Shown: positions 20,810 to 33,200 of the stretch, piece after piece | Position numbering within the stretch: the first letter of the stretch is position 1 | Layout of the letters: the number at the start of each line of letters is the position of its first letter | Assembly: GCA_003194525.1 (NCBI GenBank) | Contig: NBIV01000320.1 | Location: 18,422-82,421 of the forward strand | DNA from: Gracilariopsis chorda | Taxonomy: Eukaryota; Rhodophyta; Florideophyceae; Gracilariales; Gracilariaceae | DNA length: 64,000 nucleotides | Direction of reading: 5' to 3' | Program-made: the position numbers and the translations under genes | The notes under the pieces: model-generated | The model's input: the letters and a program-made list of their open reading frames with translations, nothing else | What the model was told of the DNA's origin: nothing | Database searches by the model: none

Positions 20810-23760
20810 TTGCTTAAACGAGGGGTTGGGAACCATTTTGGGAACTTCGAATACTCCGAATACCTCCGAATCATCAGCCTTACTGTCTCAGTAGACAATG
20901 CTCCAACACGTTCTGACCTCGTGGACCTCATAAAGGCACTCAAAAAATTGGACCTCAGAAATGTGCCGAAGTCACATCACGACAAGCTCTGTGAAATGCT
21001 ACGGGAGTATAGCACAATATTGAATGGCTCGCTCGTCGAGATTCATTCTACAGAACACCGGGTCAATTTGTTACTGGTTGCACGCTCGATGCCCAAGCCT
21101 CCCTACAGGGCAGGAGCAAAAGCTCGGGAACAGAAGAAGTACCAGGTGAATAAAACTCCACATGCAGGTGTGATAATGCCCGCTCAAAAACCTGGGCATC
21201 TTCAAATGTACTGGTTTTAAATGATCACGAAATCTAAAACTTCTGTGTCCCCTATTGCTGGCTGAATTCAGCGATTGTTATGTATACATATCCCATCCCT
21301 CATATGGAAGAAAGCATAGATTTCTTCGAAGATGCTACCGTGTTCACCGTTTTATATGCCAATTGTGGATATTGGGAAGTTTATGCTAGACAGGATCAGC
21401 GCTATAAGACCGGGTTCATCTGCCATGCAGGACCTTAACGCTTCAAGCCGATTCTTTTTGGTGTTACCAATGCCCCAGTTGTCTTTCAGCGTGAAGTTTT
21501 TATCCTATTGAACCACTTAAAGTGGTGGATTTGCTCGATGTACCTGGGTGATATTATTATCTTGTCCAGTAGTTTGGAAGACATCTCATGCATGCCAGGA
21601 ACATCTTAGCGGAACACCACTATGCGGGAATTACTCTGAAGCTGAGGATGTGCAAGTTTTGAACCGATACGGTGAAGTATCTGGGACATATTATCCGTCC
21701 TGGAAAGTTAATGATCGAGAAACCTCGAGTCAGGTCTCTCTTTGAGGCCAATGAACCTCGTACGCAAACGAAACTTCGCTCCACTTCGGGGCTGGTAACG
21801 TCAATCAATGGTTTATTCCGAACTTTTCATACATCACTGCACCTTTGAAAGCGTTGCTCCGCAAAGAAAGTGACACAAATTTTTGATAATACACCCCCAA
21901 GCAATCGGAAGCGTTTATTTCCTTAAAAGAGACTGTCGCGTCAGGGCCTATCCTAACTCTTTACATGAACTGGGACTTATGTACTTCGTGGACCTGGTCT
22001 CTAATGCTTATCAATTCGTTTGTGCTGTTTTCCAAACCACCATGGAAGGAGATCGAATGCCAACTGGCTAGTTTTCACGCTCTTTCAAAGTAGACGAGGG
22101 GAATTACTCCGTGTTGGAGAAAAATTTCCTGTGTTCGTGTGGGCACTTTTCAACTTTCGTCTCTATTTAATAGGAGTTCATTTTCCTTTGTACAGGGATC
22201 ATTCTTAGTTGAGGTGGTTTATGAATAACGCCGATCCGTCGGGCTGTCCTATGCGCTGGATCCTCCGCCTCGCATAATAGGACCGCCAAATCATGTAAAA
22301 TATGGGAGCACTGAACAACCAGGGCGACGCTTTGTCTCATTTATTCACAAACAGCGAAGTGCTTCCAACGAAGGATGGCGACATTGCATACTTTATTGCA
22401 TAGTAACCCATGATTCGGAATTGAGGTTAGAAGAATGGGCAGAAGACTGGGAAGTGACGCTGACTTCGACAATTTCCTCCCATCCTGTGAGACCCCGGAC
22501 AAATTTTATCGGGAGGTTTTGTACCTGTTTCACCGGAAGAATTGATCCAAAAGCAAATCAGTGACATCTCCTGTACGATGATTCGTGCCCATGTAAACGG
22601 TAGTGAGTACCACACATTCGAGGAAAACGATAAAAGCGACCTCATTTGGTTGGTCGAATATCCCCACAGATTGTGGAGCCTCATTCCATGCAGTTACGGG
22701 TGTTATATTTCTCGATATATGCGACACTTGGATGCCAATTAGGCGGGAGAACGCCGCCTTCTCACTCTGCGAAGGTCTTTTCACTGGCCAGCCATGGCAC
22801 TTGATTGCTGCCCAAAAGTGTAGTTTGGTGCCGAATGCTCAAGGAGTCGGGTGAACCTCCACAGGAATGCTAAGAAAAAAATGAATTTACTCCCCGCAAG
22901 GGCGCTATTCGAGTTTATCATGATTCTTGTTCTTGGACCCTTCCTCACTTAAAAGAGGGGCAGCACGTTCCTGCCTGTAATCATCCATCGCTTTTCAAAA
23001 CTTGTTCGAACTGCCCCTCGTTTTAGAATAACCACTCTCACGGCGGTTTAGGCTCTGATGAGGCAATGGATCTTTCTCTACTGCTCTCCGGAAGAGGTGC
23101 TCCCTGATAAAGGGAAATAGTTCGCGCCCAAATTCTTCCAAGATGTTCATCGCATCCTGGAGGTGAGTAACCTGTTCATGACTACATATCATGCTCAATG
23201 TAATGGGCAAGTCCAATGGTTTAACTGTACTTTGCTGTATTCTCTTAGTTCCTACATTGCTGCCCACCCAAACACGTGACCTTTGTATATAAATGCGTTA
23301 GTATTTGCATATAATACTCAATTTAACCGTACTATCAGGGTACCACCGTTGGAACTGGATCTACCCCGTTCAACCCCACCTGTGGCGTTGAAAGCCCAAG
23401 GCATCATGGGTAATTTCTCATATGTAGGTAGCTGCTTCCAGGAATGGATGCAATTGATTACCAAGGTGGTCCTCGTGGCGCAAACGCCAATTGAACGCAC
23501 ACGAGCCACGTAAAAGCGGGATTTTGAAGGTCTTCTACAGGGTAATGCTCCCTGCATGCAGGCCAATAACTATATGATCCTGCCAAATTAATATTGTAGC
23601 CAGAAACAAAAGAAACGTCACAAGCTCTTGCATGTGGTGGGTGGACCTTTTAGAGTGATATATGTTGTCACCGATACGGTTGTGGTGGAAATAGGTAACG
23701 CGCACATGAGCGGATTTCTTGCAATTGGGTCATCCTTGCCCCTCCTTCCACGCCTGAGGC
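20810..23760 (+). pseudogene. Gypsy RT, RNase H and integrase remnant
   Basis: The RT N-terminal text is at about 20995-21180 (EHRVNLLLVARSMPKPPYRA, GVIMPAQ). The YxDD region follows at about 21430-21600, where it reads YLGDIIILSSS, so the first catalytic Asp is replaced by Gly. The integrase core end is at about 23170-23400 (TTYHAQCNGQVQWFN, YINALVFAYNTQFNRT, PPLELDLPRSTPP). The integrase C-terminus is at about 23510-23720 (KRDFEGLLQG, QKKRHKLLHVVGGPFRV). It is homologous to the 12.4-12.7 kb fragment but much more decayed, with frequent frameshifts. Confidence 0.65.
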
Positions 23761-25260
23761 TGTCCTAGATAAAAAGAAGCCGCTTTCTACGGAATCAGTT
23801 ACGCTGCAGACACCCAGATTAAAGAGATCGAGTATTCTACCATATCTCACTAGAGACCTATCAGATTTACCAATTTTGAGGTAATTACCCTGCTCAGCAG
23901 GATCGTTCAGGTCGTAGTACACATTTGTATAATCCTACCTCTACCACCCCCTTGGTGTGCATTTACACCCGCCATGCGGGATATCCCACTGCTATCCCTT
24001 TTGCTCTATATAAGAATAGGGATGGAACCTATCGTTCTGATGAGAGTTTTTCACCGTTGCTACGGGATTCAAACCGGGAGACACGTTGAAGTCCTGGAGA
24101 GGCTCTGCGTCAGCTAGATCAACCCGAATCTATTTTTTCTCTCCCCTCCAAGATATCTTCCAAGTCTCCTTCAAAACAGATTTCTGACAGTAACACACGG
24201 AATTCCCCAAAGCATCACAATCCCCAACAGAGGGTTCCGGAACGACGCTGAAAGAGCGGCAAGCACATTTCATGAGACAGGAGAGTGAACCAATATCGCG
24301 GTCAACAAACGTGAATGAGGTCAATCCTTTTAATGACGAGTGTAGCGGTACCACTACGCAAATGCCACACCAGGTCGCAGTCGCAGAGCCATCGTCAACG
24401 GAGTTTGCCACCAAACAGGATTCCTCAACCCCATTCAAACTATGGATAGTGGGCTACGCACGCGTGGGAACACCAGCATCACTGACCACGGTTTCGGGTA
24501 CCTGCATTTGACGCCTTTACCTTCGGTCGGTACTACATATTCGGGCTATTGTGAGTGCGACGTAAGCGTGCCACGCGAATGCCCTTTGGCCTTCCTCTCA
24601 ACGGTTTAGTTCTGATCTAACGTCATGCGTCTTCCACCCAAAGAAGTGGTAAACCTTTTGGACTTAGAAGAGCGATAGGCCTCCCCAGCACACCCACATA
24701 ATGGTTCTCGGGAAACGCAACGGCGGCTTCATTTTCCTCTCACGCCTGCACAACACAGCGATACCAAGGAGGATGGGCCGAATACCCAATCAGGTCACTC
24801 CGGGGTGAGGAAATCGCCTTCCACTCTTCGGCGTTTTTTCTTGCCTCTAGCCCGCTAACCAATGTGTCCCATCGAACAGGCGATGGTGCTCCTCCAGCGG
24901 TCACGGAAGCAGGTCCCGAGTCCTATTTAACCACTTGGAACGAATCCCTTGGTCTGTCTCCTTTCTCTTCTCCAACCAGATTTCGCACAGACCCAATTGG
25001 TTTGGCGTTGGAAATGAACGATCACCCTCAGATGGGTCCCTACGAGGGCATTCCCGCACAGGTTACTTGTTCCTAGTCCAAGGTAGGTTCGAAAATTCCC
25101 AGTAATGGCTGAGGCCGCGGTCGTGCACACCTTTCGACTGCTCGGAGCCACTATTCGGACGCGGTTCCGATTTCTGGGACTTCTCACACTGCGCCGACAG
25201 CTATTTCGTCTATAGCTCAACCGAGTACTCGTCCTGTTCCCATTTTTAAGCGCTTTCACG
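23760..25260 (+). other. Eroded integrase-chromodomain linker and 3' region
   Basis: The start parallels the linker of the 12-14 kb copy (a TRHAGY-like ARIYTR equivalent near 23960, then CCC/GGG-rich short palindromes). I cannot see a chromodomain or LTR ends here. No host gene is recognisable. Confidence 0.35.
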
Positions 25261-25882
25261 ACCAAGATGGTTATGGACCCGCTCTAGAGGACATTGACCC
25301 CCACATCTTCTATTCCAATCACTGGCCTATCAATAATAACTCGATTCAGGCTCCGAAAGAATGCCGTTGACCGCTGTAAATATCTACGTCACTTACAGCC
25401 GATTGTATTTCGATCGCCTAGCGCGGATACCCACCTATAGGGCTTTTCTATCACGTGGTAGACGAAACCGGCAGATTAACCGATCGGCGCTGTTTCATGC
25501 CAAGCGGCGTTATAAACCCTTAGTTTATGGTATACCTCCGATGGGTCCGTCTGACTTTCTCTTCGTCCGCCGTTCCCAAGAGGTAAATTGCTTCCGCTGA
25601 GTGGTTTGGTCCCTATAGAATATGGTTCCCCATCCCTTGGCCGTGCCGTGTCATTTTAACATGGGTTGCTTCGACAAACCATTGCCTACCAATTCGGTCA
25701 TGGACCGTAAATGATTGGCTGGGGACTTGTCTGACGAGTCCCGCCTCTTTCACCGCCGGGCCAACGTGTACACTATGCACACATACAAGTTAGTGGAATG
25801 TTTCCCTCAAGACAATGCGATGCACCGTAAGATGTATGTGCCACGGCCAAGTTGGTGAGAGCACTACGAAGTTTACTGGTTC
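25261..25882. other. No recognisable feature
   Basis: A short open frame at 25361-25600 shows no known domain. Presumed transposon debris. Confidence 0.4.
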
Positions 25883-27160
25883 TTGGACGCCCCAAAACCT
25901 CGTTTAGCCTACTTTGGCAGTGCTGTTGTAGATAGCTCTTCTTTTGAAAGAATTGTTTATACCATTGCCCTTGCGGAGTTTGCGACCATCATCGCCCTTC
26001 TTTCTCTCCAAACGGCTCGAGAGGGCGTGACTTGGCCTACCGGGTCTAATAATTTGACTTTTCTGGCTCAAGCTATGTATCCTGTTGGTCGTATCTTTTG
26101 TATTTCAAAGCACCTGGCATGGATCGTACGCGAAAAACTTGGCGTAGAAAACCAGGTGAGAGATACACCATACGCGGTCGAGGAGGTCACTGTCATTTTA
26201 GATGCAGCTGAAAACCAACCCTGAAGAGCAGGCTAGGGCTGGACGGTATGGAATCACAAGGACACCCACGTATCTATGACAGAGGAGCAGAGCCTCCCAG
26301 GTCATCTTGTCGATCAGTACGATGCAGAAGATGAAGACTTTGCTCTGCCACCATTCTTTGTAGAGTCCCCTGCGCTGCATGCGATCGTCCCCATAGCGGC
26401 TACTCCACCTACTACGGTCGCCCCTCCTACTGGTCGCGGAACTTCTTGTACTCCAGATGGTCAGGTTATGGTAGATCCATCCTGATCCGTTCTAGTAGTC
26501 TGCCCTTTGGTTCCACGCGATGGCGTGCACCTCGACAGTATCGGAAGTTCCTTGCACCGACTCTATCATTTTTCTACGGTACTTCAACCGACCAGGTACT
26601 GCGAATGCCATTGCGGCCATTCATGCCCTGACTAGTTACCTTCCGGTCTTAGCAGGGCGCAACGCTCAAAACGATGGGATCTTCCGCTTTCGGGACCAAT
26701 TCCAGCACTCGCTGTACCAGGTAGTGACCTACCATTTGGGAGTGCTTCCCCAGGTAATTGACTATACGCCCTCGGCTGCTACTTTTTATAACCAACAGAT
26801 TGCCGTGGTGCTGACTCAACTATTCGGTGTTCCAGCTGCCACCCCACCAACCTTCTTTCAAGTACCAACTTCCACCGGCTTCATTTGCCATCCAGGTGTT
26901 CTATCCATGGCTCCATTCAGTACTGCGCCCCCTTTTGCTCAACCGAAATAGACCCATCCGGTTTATCCCAATCGTCCTCCACCGATTCCGAGTACACAGG
27001 TGTTACTAGCTGGTCAAGCCGGTGCCTCGACTGGTCCGTCTACCATGGCAGGTACTACTGCTGGTGGTGGCTCCAGTGCCAGTGGGTCGGCCAGTCACGG
27101 ACGTGGCCGAGGATGCAATTCCCCAGGGCCTACGTTATCTCTCGGTCCGGTGAGTGAACA
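25883..27160 (+). pseudogene. Gag-like remnant of unidentified type
   Basis: Open pieces at 25883-26224, 26276-26485 and 26520-26951 occupy different frames. They contain helical text (RIVYTIALAEFATIIALLSL, FRDQFQHSLYQVVTYHLGVL) and a Pro/Thr-rich linker. The series ends in a Gly/Ser-rich stretch with HGRGRGC (about 27060-27120), as at the end of some gag proteins. No CCHC or enzymatic motif is visible, so the class is uncertain. Confidence 0.35.
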
Positions 27161-27328
27161 GGGTGGCTATGGTACTTGATCGCCGTCTGGTTATGTTCCT
27201 TAAGTTGTGGTTTCTTCGTCGCCTCTGCACAATCTTGTGGGTGCCAACATGCGTAAATTTGTTGTGTTCTTGCAGAGTAGTTGTTAGTTCCTTTTTAGAT
27301 ATTCAACTCCTGGTACTGCTTCAAAACA
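27160..27328 (-). repeat. Start of the 3' LTR of the minus-strand chromovirus (extent uncertain)
   Basis: Read on the minus strand, a long polypurine tract (27329-27352, GGGAGGGTGGGAGGGGAGAA) is followed at 27328 by TGTTTTGAAGCAG, a plausible LTR start. The stop codon of the pol frame is formed inside this TGTTTTGA. The other LTR end is not identified. Confidence 0.4.
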
Positions 27329-28230
27329 TTCTCCCCTCCCACCCTCCCTGGCGTCCATGCACGGAACAGGCGTTGAGGGATCCAGTTGGTGGGATTCCAT
27401 TTGGTTTGCGCCAATAACTTTTGAGGAAGTTATTGAGTATGTGGTCGGGCGGTTCTATGATTTCATGGGACGCCATCCACCCATACCACCTTACAAAGTA
27501 CCGAATTCCCGATATGGTGTATTCGTGACTGACGGTGGAGTCAATGACTCGTTCGATTTCTGTTTGTACGTTTCCAAGAGGCTTTGTTCCGTTCCCTTGT
27601 GGTGATGTTCCATTACCAATCGGTGAAGCACCGGGAGCAACCGTAGGGTCGCCAGCTACCGTATTTGGTCCAACTAGTTTAGTGATAATATCAGGTGACG
27701 GACTACAGGCCAAGTCCCTGATAGCTTGGTGGTGTTCCAATTGGGTTGATGGAACCGGGGCAAGGGTGCTCTGTGTTCCATCGAGAATCTTGGTCAGTAC
27801 GTTGGCCTGCAGGTCTCTCGAAACCCTATCAAACGAAATCCTGTTCTCTAAACCGCCTTCAAGGATGGTTACCGTGTGGTGGTCTGCTCGTATAACCTCG
27901 TACGGTCTACTTGATTTCGGCAGTAGCTTGGAGTTTATCTCCTCCGCTACCATCCGGTCATTTTCCTCGTCCTTCGGGACTTCCCAAGCACCATTTGATC
28001 GGACATGCACGAAAACGTAGTCCCCGAATTCCACTTTGGTAGAAATTTACACTTTCTGATCGAAGTACTTCTTGTACTGTTCCTGGGCTGCGCTTATCTT
28101 TTATGCTACCGCAAGGGTTTCCTTCAGACTTCGTATGATATCCCTCTTTACCTGGCTGGCAGAGTGTGTCCCAGAGGCACTGCAGTTTACCGCACCAGCT
28201 TAGGCAATAATACACGGAGGGTGTCATGAC
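27321..28230 (-). pseudogene. Gypsy integrase C-terminus with chromodomain (minus strand)
   Basis: The 237-codon frame 28034-27321 opens with the integrase C-terminal strand FGDYVFVHVRSNGAWEVPKD, then SRPYEVIRADHHTVTI and SFDRVSRDL. A Gly/Pro/Asn-rich linker follows, then a chromodomain: IERVIDSTVSHEY, GIRYFVRWYGWMASHEIIEP, LNNFLKSYW. Upstream, YKKYFDQKV near 28060 leads in from the core. The linker here is about 75 residues, much shorter than in the 12-14 kb copy. Confidence 0.75.
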
Positions 28231-29042
28231 AAAACCAAATCATAGTGAGTGGTTCCCGTTGAGCAATGTAAGTTTAGGTTGTAAGCGTACATCAAGGGGT
28301 GTAAGAACTCAGCCCAATCCGATTGTTTTTCAGCTACGTATTGTCGGAATCGTTCCATAAGTGTTTTATAAAACCTTTCCACTTGCCCATTTGTCTGGGG
28401 GGTACGCAGTCATGAAATAGTGCTTTAAACCTAACACGGTACAGAATGATTAAAATAAATTTGAAGAAAGGTGAGAAACATTATCGGTGGGGAGGAAGAA
28501 TGAGGGACCGTACAGATTGACCCAATGGTTAAGAAAGGCTTCAGCTAGAACCGGTCAGGTTGTGCTCTTGCGGGGTACTACCCTCGTGAGCTTCATAAAC
28601 CGATCGGTGGTTACCATGAAGTACTTATACCGCTTTGAAGTTTTCGGAATTGGTCTCAATAGGTGAAAAGCAATGAAGTCCAAGGGGGCTGGCTGCGGGG
28701 AATAACTTGATAAACTACGATGTTTTCGAGTACCACCACGGGTCTTAACGCAGAAGGTGCATCTAGCCTCCTTGGGGTGTAGTACATTCGTGTTCCTCCC
28801 AGGTGACCTGCCAAACGTTGCCAGTGAGCCAGATGTAGAAATCTTTGGAGAAGCGACTCCGGAACGAACATTTGGAGCAGGCCATCTAAGGTGGATCGCC
28901 TAACTAAATAGCCTTCATGGTCCACATCGAACTGCGTATCCCTCCCTCCAACAATTTGTAGCAATGACTTGCAATACCTATCAGTTGCTCTCTCTCGCAA
29001 GGATTCATCTTTGGTAGTGAGGGAATATTCCTCCTCCTCCAC
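28230..29042 (-). pseudogene. Gypsy integrase zinc-binding domain and core (decayed)
   Basis: At 29042-28850 lies the H-H-C-C domain region, with GYLVRRSTLDGLLQMFVPES and HLAHWQRLAGHLGGTRMYY. At about 28680-28250 the core can be followed through stops: KYFMVTTDRFMKLTRVVPRK, TPQTNGQVERFYKTLMERFR, DWAEFLHPLMYAYNLNLH. The last segment is the classic NGQvER...AYN signature of gypsy integrases. Confidence 0.7.
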
Positions 29043-29149
29043 TGCAAAAACTCTACTTGTTCGTCGTCCGCTACGATAAACTCACGGAATTCTTCCTCGT
29101 CATCCAAGAAAGTACCTTCTTCAGTTTCCTTTCCCTGTACATCCTTAAC

Positions 29150-29419
29150 CAATTGGATAGTGGAGCACAGAATATCGTTTACCATTGATTCCTTTTCCAA
29201 CTCATTGGTATTCAAGCTTGACATGGCATTGGCCACGTTATGCTTTATTCTTGGGCGGTATTGTACCCCATATTCAACCTCGGAAAGTCTCAACCTCCAT
29301 CTGGTTAGCCGTCTGGAAGCGTCTGATAGGCCCAATACACACCTTAACGTATCTTGATCTGCTCGCAGGGTAAACGTCGTGCCATATAGGTAAGGAAGGA
29401 GCGTCAACATGCTCCACAC
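29150..29419 (-). pseudogene. Gypsy RNase H fragment
   Basis: The frame 29419-28904 starts LLPYLYGTTFTLRADQDTLR, followed by RRLTRWRLRLSEVEYGVQYR and IKHNVANAMSSLNT. This is the C-terminal half of a Ty3/gypsy RNase H, where D-h-x-L, the RW-x-L block and h-x-v-A-D/N-A-L-S are typical. It borders protease sequence directly, so the reverse transcriptase is missing. Confidence 0.7.
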
Positions 29420-29441
29420 CTCTGCTTTGCATTCCTTCTCC

Positions 29442-30049
29442 CTAACGGTGTTTCAGGGTAAATATGCTACCTCCAGCAGAAGACACGATTCCAACAACGG
29501 TGTTTTTGGGTACATTAACCATATGGTTGCTGAAGTTGCTTAAGCATCCCTGAAAGGTTTGATTCGGTATAATGTCCAGTATGTCGTTCGCCATCATCGT
29601 CATGTTGCATTCCAATACCTTATGGTGGCTTTCTAATGTTAGCAAACTTGGTCGGTTGCATACCACCTTGGGTACCACTTGTTCTATTTGTGGAGATCGA
29701 ATGGACTTTGCCCATCTAACCTTTTTTGGATACTGTCAGCGACGGCGTTTCCTGTCTCGGACCTGATGCGGTTCTCAATTTTTTACGACCTAAAATGGTG
29801 AATCTTGGACCCTCATGGAGCAAAACTGTTCTGGTACGAAGAACGCTTGCCAGGACATAGTTGTTCATGAGCCTAGTTCCAAGGATACAATCCGTTGTCA
29901 ATTGGTTGATTATGATAAACCATATCCGGACCTCATGGTTCTCTATGGCTGCCATGAGGTCTACACTTCCATGGACCGCTAATGGTCTCTTATTTGCATC
30001 CATCAAAGGGTTTGTGATCGTAGTAGGTCGTTCTTTTTCTAATACCTAG
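29442..30049 (-). pseudogene. Gypsy protease-like region
   Basis: The frames 30006-29716 and 29678-29442 contain ANKRPLAVHGSVDLMAAIEN, TTDCILGTRLMNNYV (the 'xDxILGxdfl' end of retropepsins) and NMVNVPKNTVVGIV-like text. The upstream D-T/S-G-A motif should lie near 30060-30110, where DTGA-like text is distorted. Confidence 0.5.
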
Positions 30050-30388
30050 GTTCGCATGAATCAGGTGTGGTCCAGCTCCAGTATCCAAGATGGAGGTACA
30101 CGGAACCAAAGGGCTAACAGAAATCCCAAGGATGATGTTTACGTTTTATTTATCATGCTTCACAAAGCAAATAGGTATCGATTGGTCTTCTGCTCCTTCG
30201 TCTTCAGTGAACACAGGGCGAACATCCATACAAGAACCAGCTGGTGCCGGTTGGGTTTCTGAATGGGACTAGTTGGGAATGGCCTGCAGCCCAAACTTTA
30301 CACGTTTTCTGCCTGTAGTGGTACGGTGGGGGCTTTCTCTGCCGTCTCTGCACCGGTGAAAAGATTAACCTGTTGAATTCCAGACGTT

Positions 30389-32200
30389 TTACTTGTCCTG
30401 AACCTGTCTGTTTCTGCCCGCGTGGCCAAATACCACCTTTTGGTTTTGCTCACGCACCTGTTGGAGCGCTGCTCTAACCTGAGCGGTGAGAGTACGGCAT
30501 GTTGTAGCCAAATGGTGAGGTAACAGGCAAAACCAACAAATGGGATTCCTCGTGGTTGGATCCCTCAAAGCCATCCATGTTCCGCATATTGGCATCCTGT
30601 CCATCGGTTGGACACGCGCCTTATGGTACGACGCCTGCTGAATCTTGGGTGGGTTTCTACAACTTGGTTGTATCACGAGTACCTATGGGTCAGAGACAGA
30701 CACCTGTGTGGTTGGCACCGACGCCTTGGAGGCTGATGTTGCCATTGCAGACGTACGGAAATATAACAGAGAGATCCATGCAGTTTCTATCCCGTTCTGC
30801 ACCAAGTAGACCGTAGATCAAACTGGTGTGAAATCGTGCGCCGTGTCCTCTGAGGTTGACAAATAATACACCTCGTGGATCGTCCACTTCGGTTTAATCT
30901 TGCCAGGATTGCTAGCCGTACTGTGCTGTCCTTGCCCGGGTTCGTGAGTGTCTCTAAGGGCTTGCACATGTCACGCGAGCCAGTTATAATCACCTTTTGG
31001 TTTGTCGCAAGGTATTTTTTCACCTGTCACCTAATGGGTTTGTCGATGTTATAGGCTAACAACGACTTCAACTGCGTACTACTGAATACGTTACCACACC
31101 AGGAGGCCATCACGTACAAAAACATCGTGAAATCCAATTCGGTTTGTCCTGACTTCTCGTGTTAACCTAAGCGCTCAGCGCAAACTTCTTGAACAGCCTC
31201 ATTGGTCTTAGTCTCGGAGGTTTCAAAAAGGTATTTGAAGACCTGCGGATAAGTCCGAAGCATCTCCGTTGGTCTGTATCAACCGACATGGTATTTCCTT
31301 GCACCCTACTATGGAGCAAGGATGCGGCCTGCATCTTCAAGTGAAACTGAAATAAGCACATGGGTGCATATTCTGCAAAAACAGTTTGGTCAAAAGCAAT
31401 CTTGAATCTCTGAAGGAAGTCAATGATCGCAAAGAGATCATCACCTGTGAAGGTAGTATCATCCATTTTAAACCCAAGCCGTTTGTAATGGTTGGTAATC
31501 TTCTGAGCTACCTGTGAATTGTACTCAGAATGCCGGTTCCTTAACTTGTAGGTCGTGTAGTCAACGGCCGTGGGGAAAAGGTCACTCAACGGGCGTATCA
31601 CCACCAGCTCCGATTTCGTATCGGACTCATTGTCATTGGATAAGTCATACCGTTTGGTCTTTCCTTAACGGTTTTTCTTCACCTTCTGATGGTGTTTTGC
31701 CTTCCTCGTTGTTCTACCTTAACGGTGCTCGTAATACTCCAACGGTTCCGTATCTGTACTGAAGTCCGAGGAGTCAGGGTCTCACTCACGGCCCTTTCTC
31801 CATCTCCTATCGGTCTTCTTCTTTCTTTTTGGTCTTCGTCTCCACTCACTCTCGGACTTCGACGAACTACCGCCATCTCCTTTGGGTCCCTGCTTGGCTC
31901 TACCAGTTGTTTCTGGAAAGTATACATACCCCGGGCCTTCTTCTACTTAAAGATGTGCCTGTTTCCGAAATGAGTCGGGAAGCTTTCCACGAGTTTGGTG
32001 AATAGGAACGGATAACTAGGTAACCTGTTTGGGTCATAAAACCTTTTGGTTACCCTGAGCGGTTGGTGTCATTACTGAGATGGTTTGCGGGCTGTGCAGG
32101 GCCACCACTCGTTGTTACTGCAGGGACTCCTGTAACACTTGGGCAACATATCGCCGAGCGCTCTGCTCTAGGAATTGAAGAACCAATGTGGGTATTTGGT
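30389..32200 (-). pseudogene. Gypsy gag with CCHC knuckle (decayed)
   Basis: At 31604-31167 lies gag text (TTFTGDDLFAIIDFLQRFKI, FQFHLKMQAASLL) related to the copies at 16 and 18.6 kb. At 30676-30389 a nucleocapsid knuckle CWFCLLPHHLATTC (C-x2-C-x4-H-x4-C) is visible. Upstream at about 32160-32060 is a coiled N-terminal part (FLEQSARRYVAQVLQESL). Together with the segments down to 27.3 kb this makes one minus-strand chromovirus with gag, protease, RNase H, integrase and chromodomain. Confidence 0.6.
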
Positions 32201-33200
32201 TGCCTTACTGGTGTGTAGCATGGCTAACCACCATCTTGTTAATTGTATCCAAATCCAACCAGGGTACCACCATCTTAGGTTTCTCCGTTCGCTTTTCTTC
32301 TACCAGCTGGTCAGATGTGGCACTGGTCCTCGGCCCCGGCAGGGACGCGCTGTTAACCACAGTTACGGGGTAGCGACCACCTCCACCGTCCGCTCCCGTT
32401 CCTCGACATAGGCCTTTGCGGTCGTTCCTCTATACATTTCATCCGGTTTGTCCAATCTTGGTTCAACGAATCCTTGGTACAGGGCCACGCACGTTTCTCA
32501 ACTCAATGAATCTCTGAGCCTTGTGTTCGGTTGCCGCATATCAAATTGGTAAACTGATGGTTTACTAAGTCGCTTTCTAGTGATAACATAACCAAACGGG
32601 GTCCAAAATGCACTTCTTTCCTAAGTTCTTCTTTCCAAGAACAATACGTGTAGTTCCAGTTCTAGGTGAGGAAACAAAAATGTGGTATATTCAATCGGGT
32701 GTTAAGCACCACCGGGATGGTTCGCTTGGAAAACTTTTGGCGTGAGCGTGACGAGGGCTCAACCTGAAGGGTGAAACGTGACTAACTGAATGGGTGTGGC
32801 AGCACAAAACTACTAGGGGCGCACGATAACCAGGCGATCTTACCGTAACCAATTAATATTGTTAGTAGTACAGTGCACACGGGTCAGTGAAGCGTGAATA
32901 GTCTTATATAAACCAAGACGTTTACTGTAGAAACCAGTTGGTATCACACTTAGCCAAGAGGTGCTTTCCTTTCCCATGCTTCTTGAGGGAGCGCTGTACC
33001 CAGCTTAAGTGTAAGTGAGGCTCAACCTCAGCTACACTCTGCCACGTGGCATATGTTGGGGCCTGTCCTAGTGGCATGGACCCACACCACAGTAGCAGGG
33101 TGTCACTACCTATCTAAAACAATTAAATAAACTAGTATAATAATTGGTTACCCACTCTAACCCACGTGGCACACTCACCAATTGGTCCAGCGCGCGTTGC
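32200..33200. other. Probable eroded gypsy leader/LTR, ends not defined
   Basis: It contains no convincing ORF. The stretch 32950-33130 has LTR-like texture and a few words shared with the 14.76 kb LTR (a CCACAGTAG motif), but no matching partner copy defines the ends. Confidence 0.3.
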
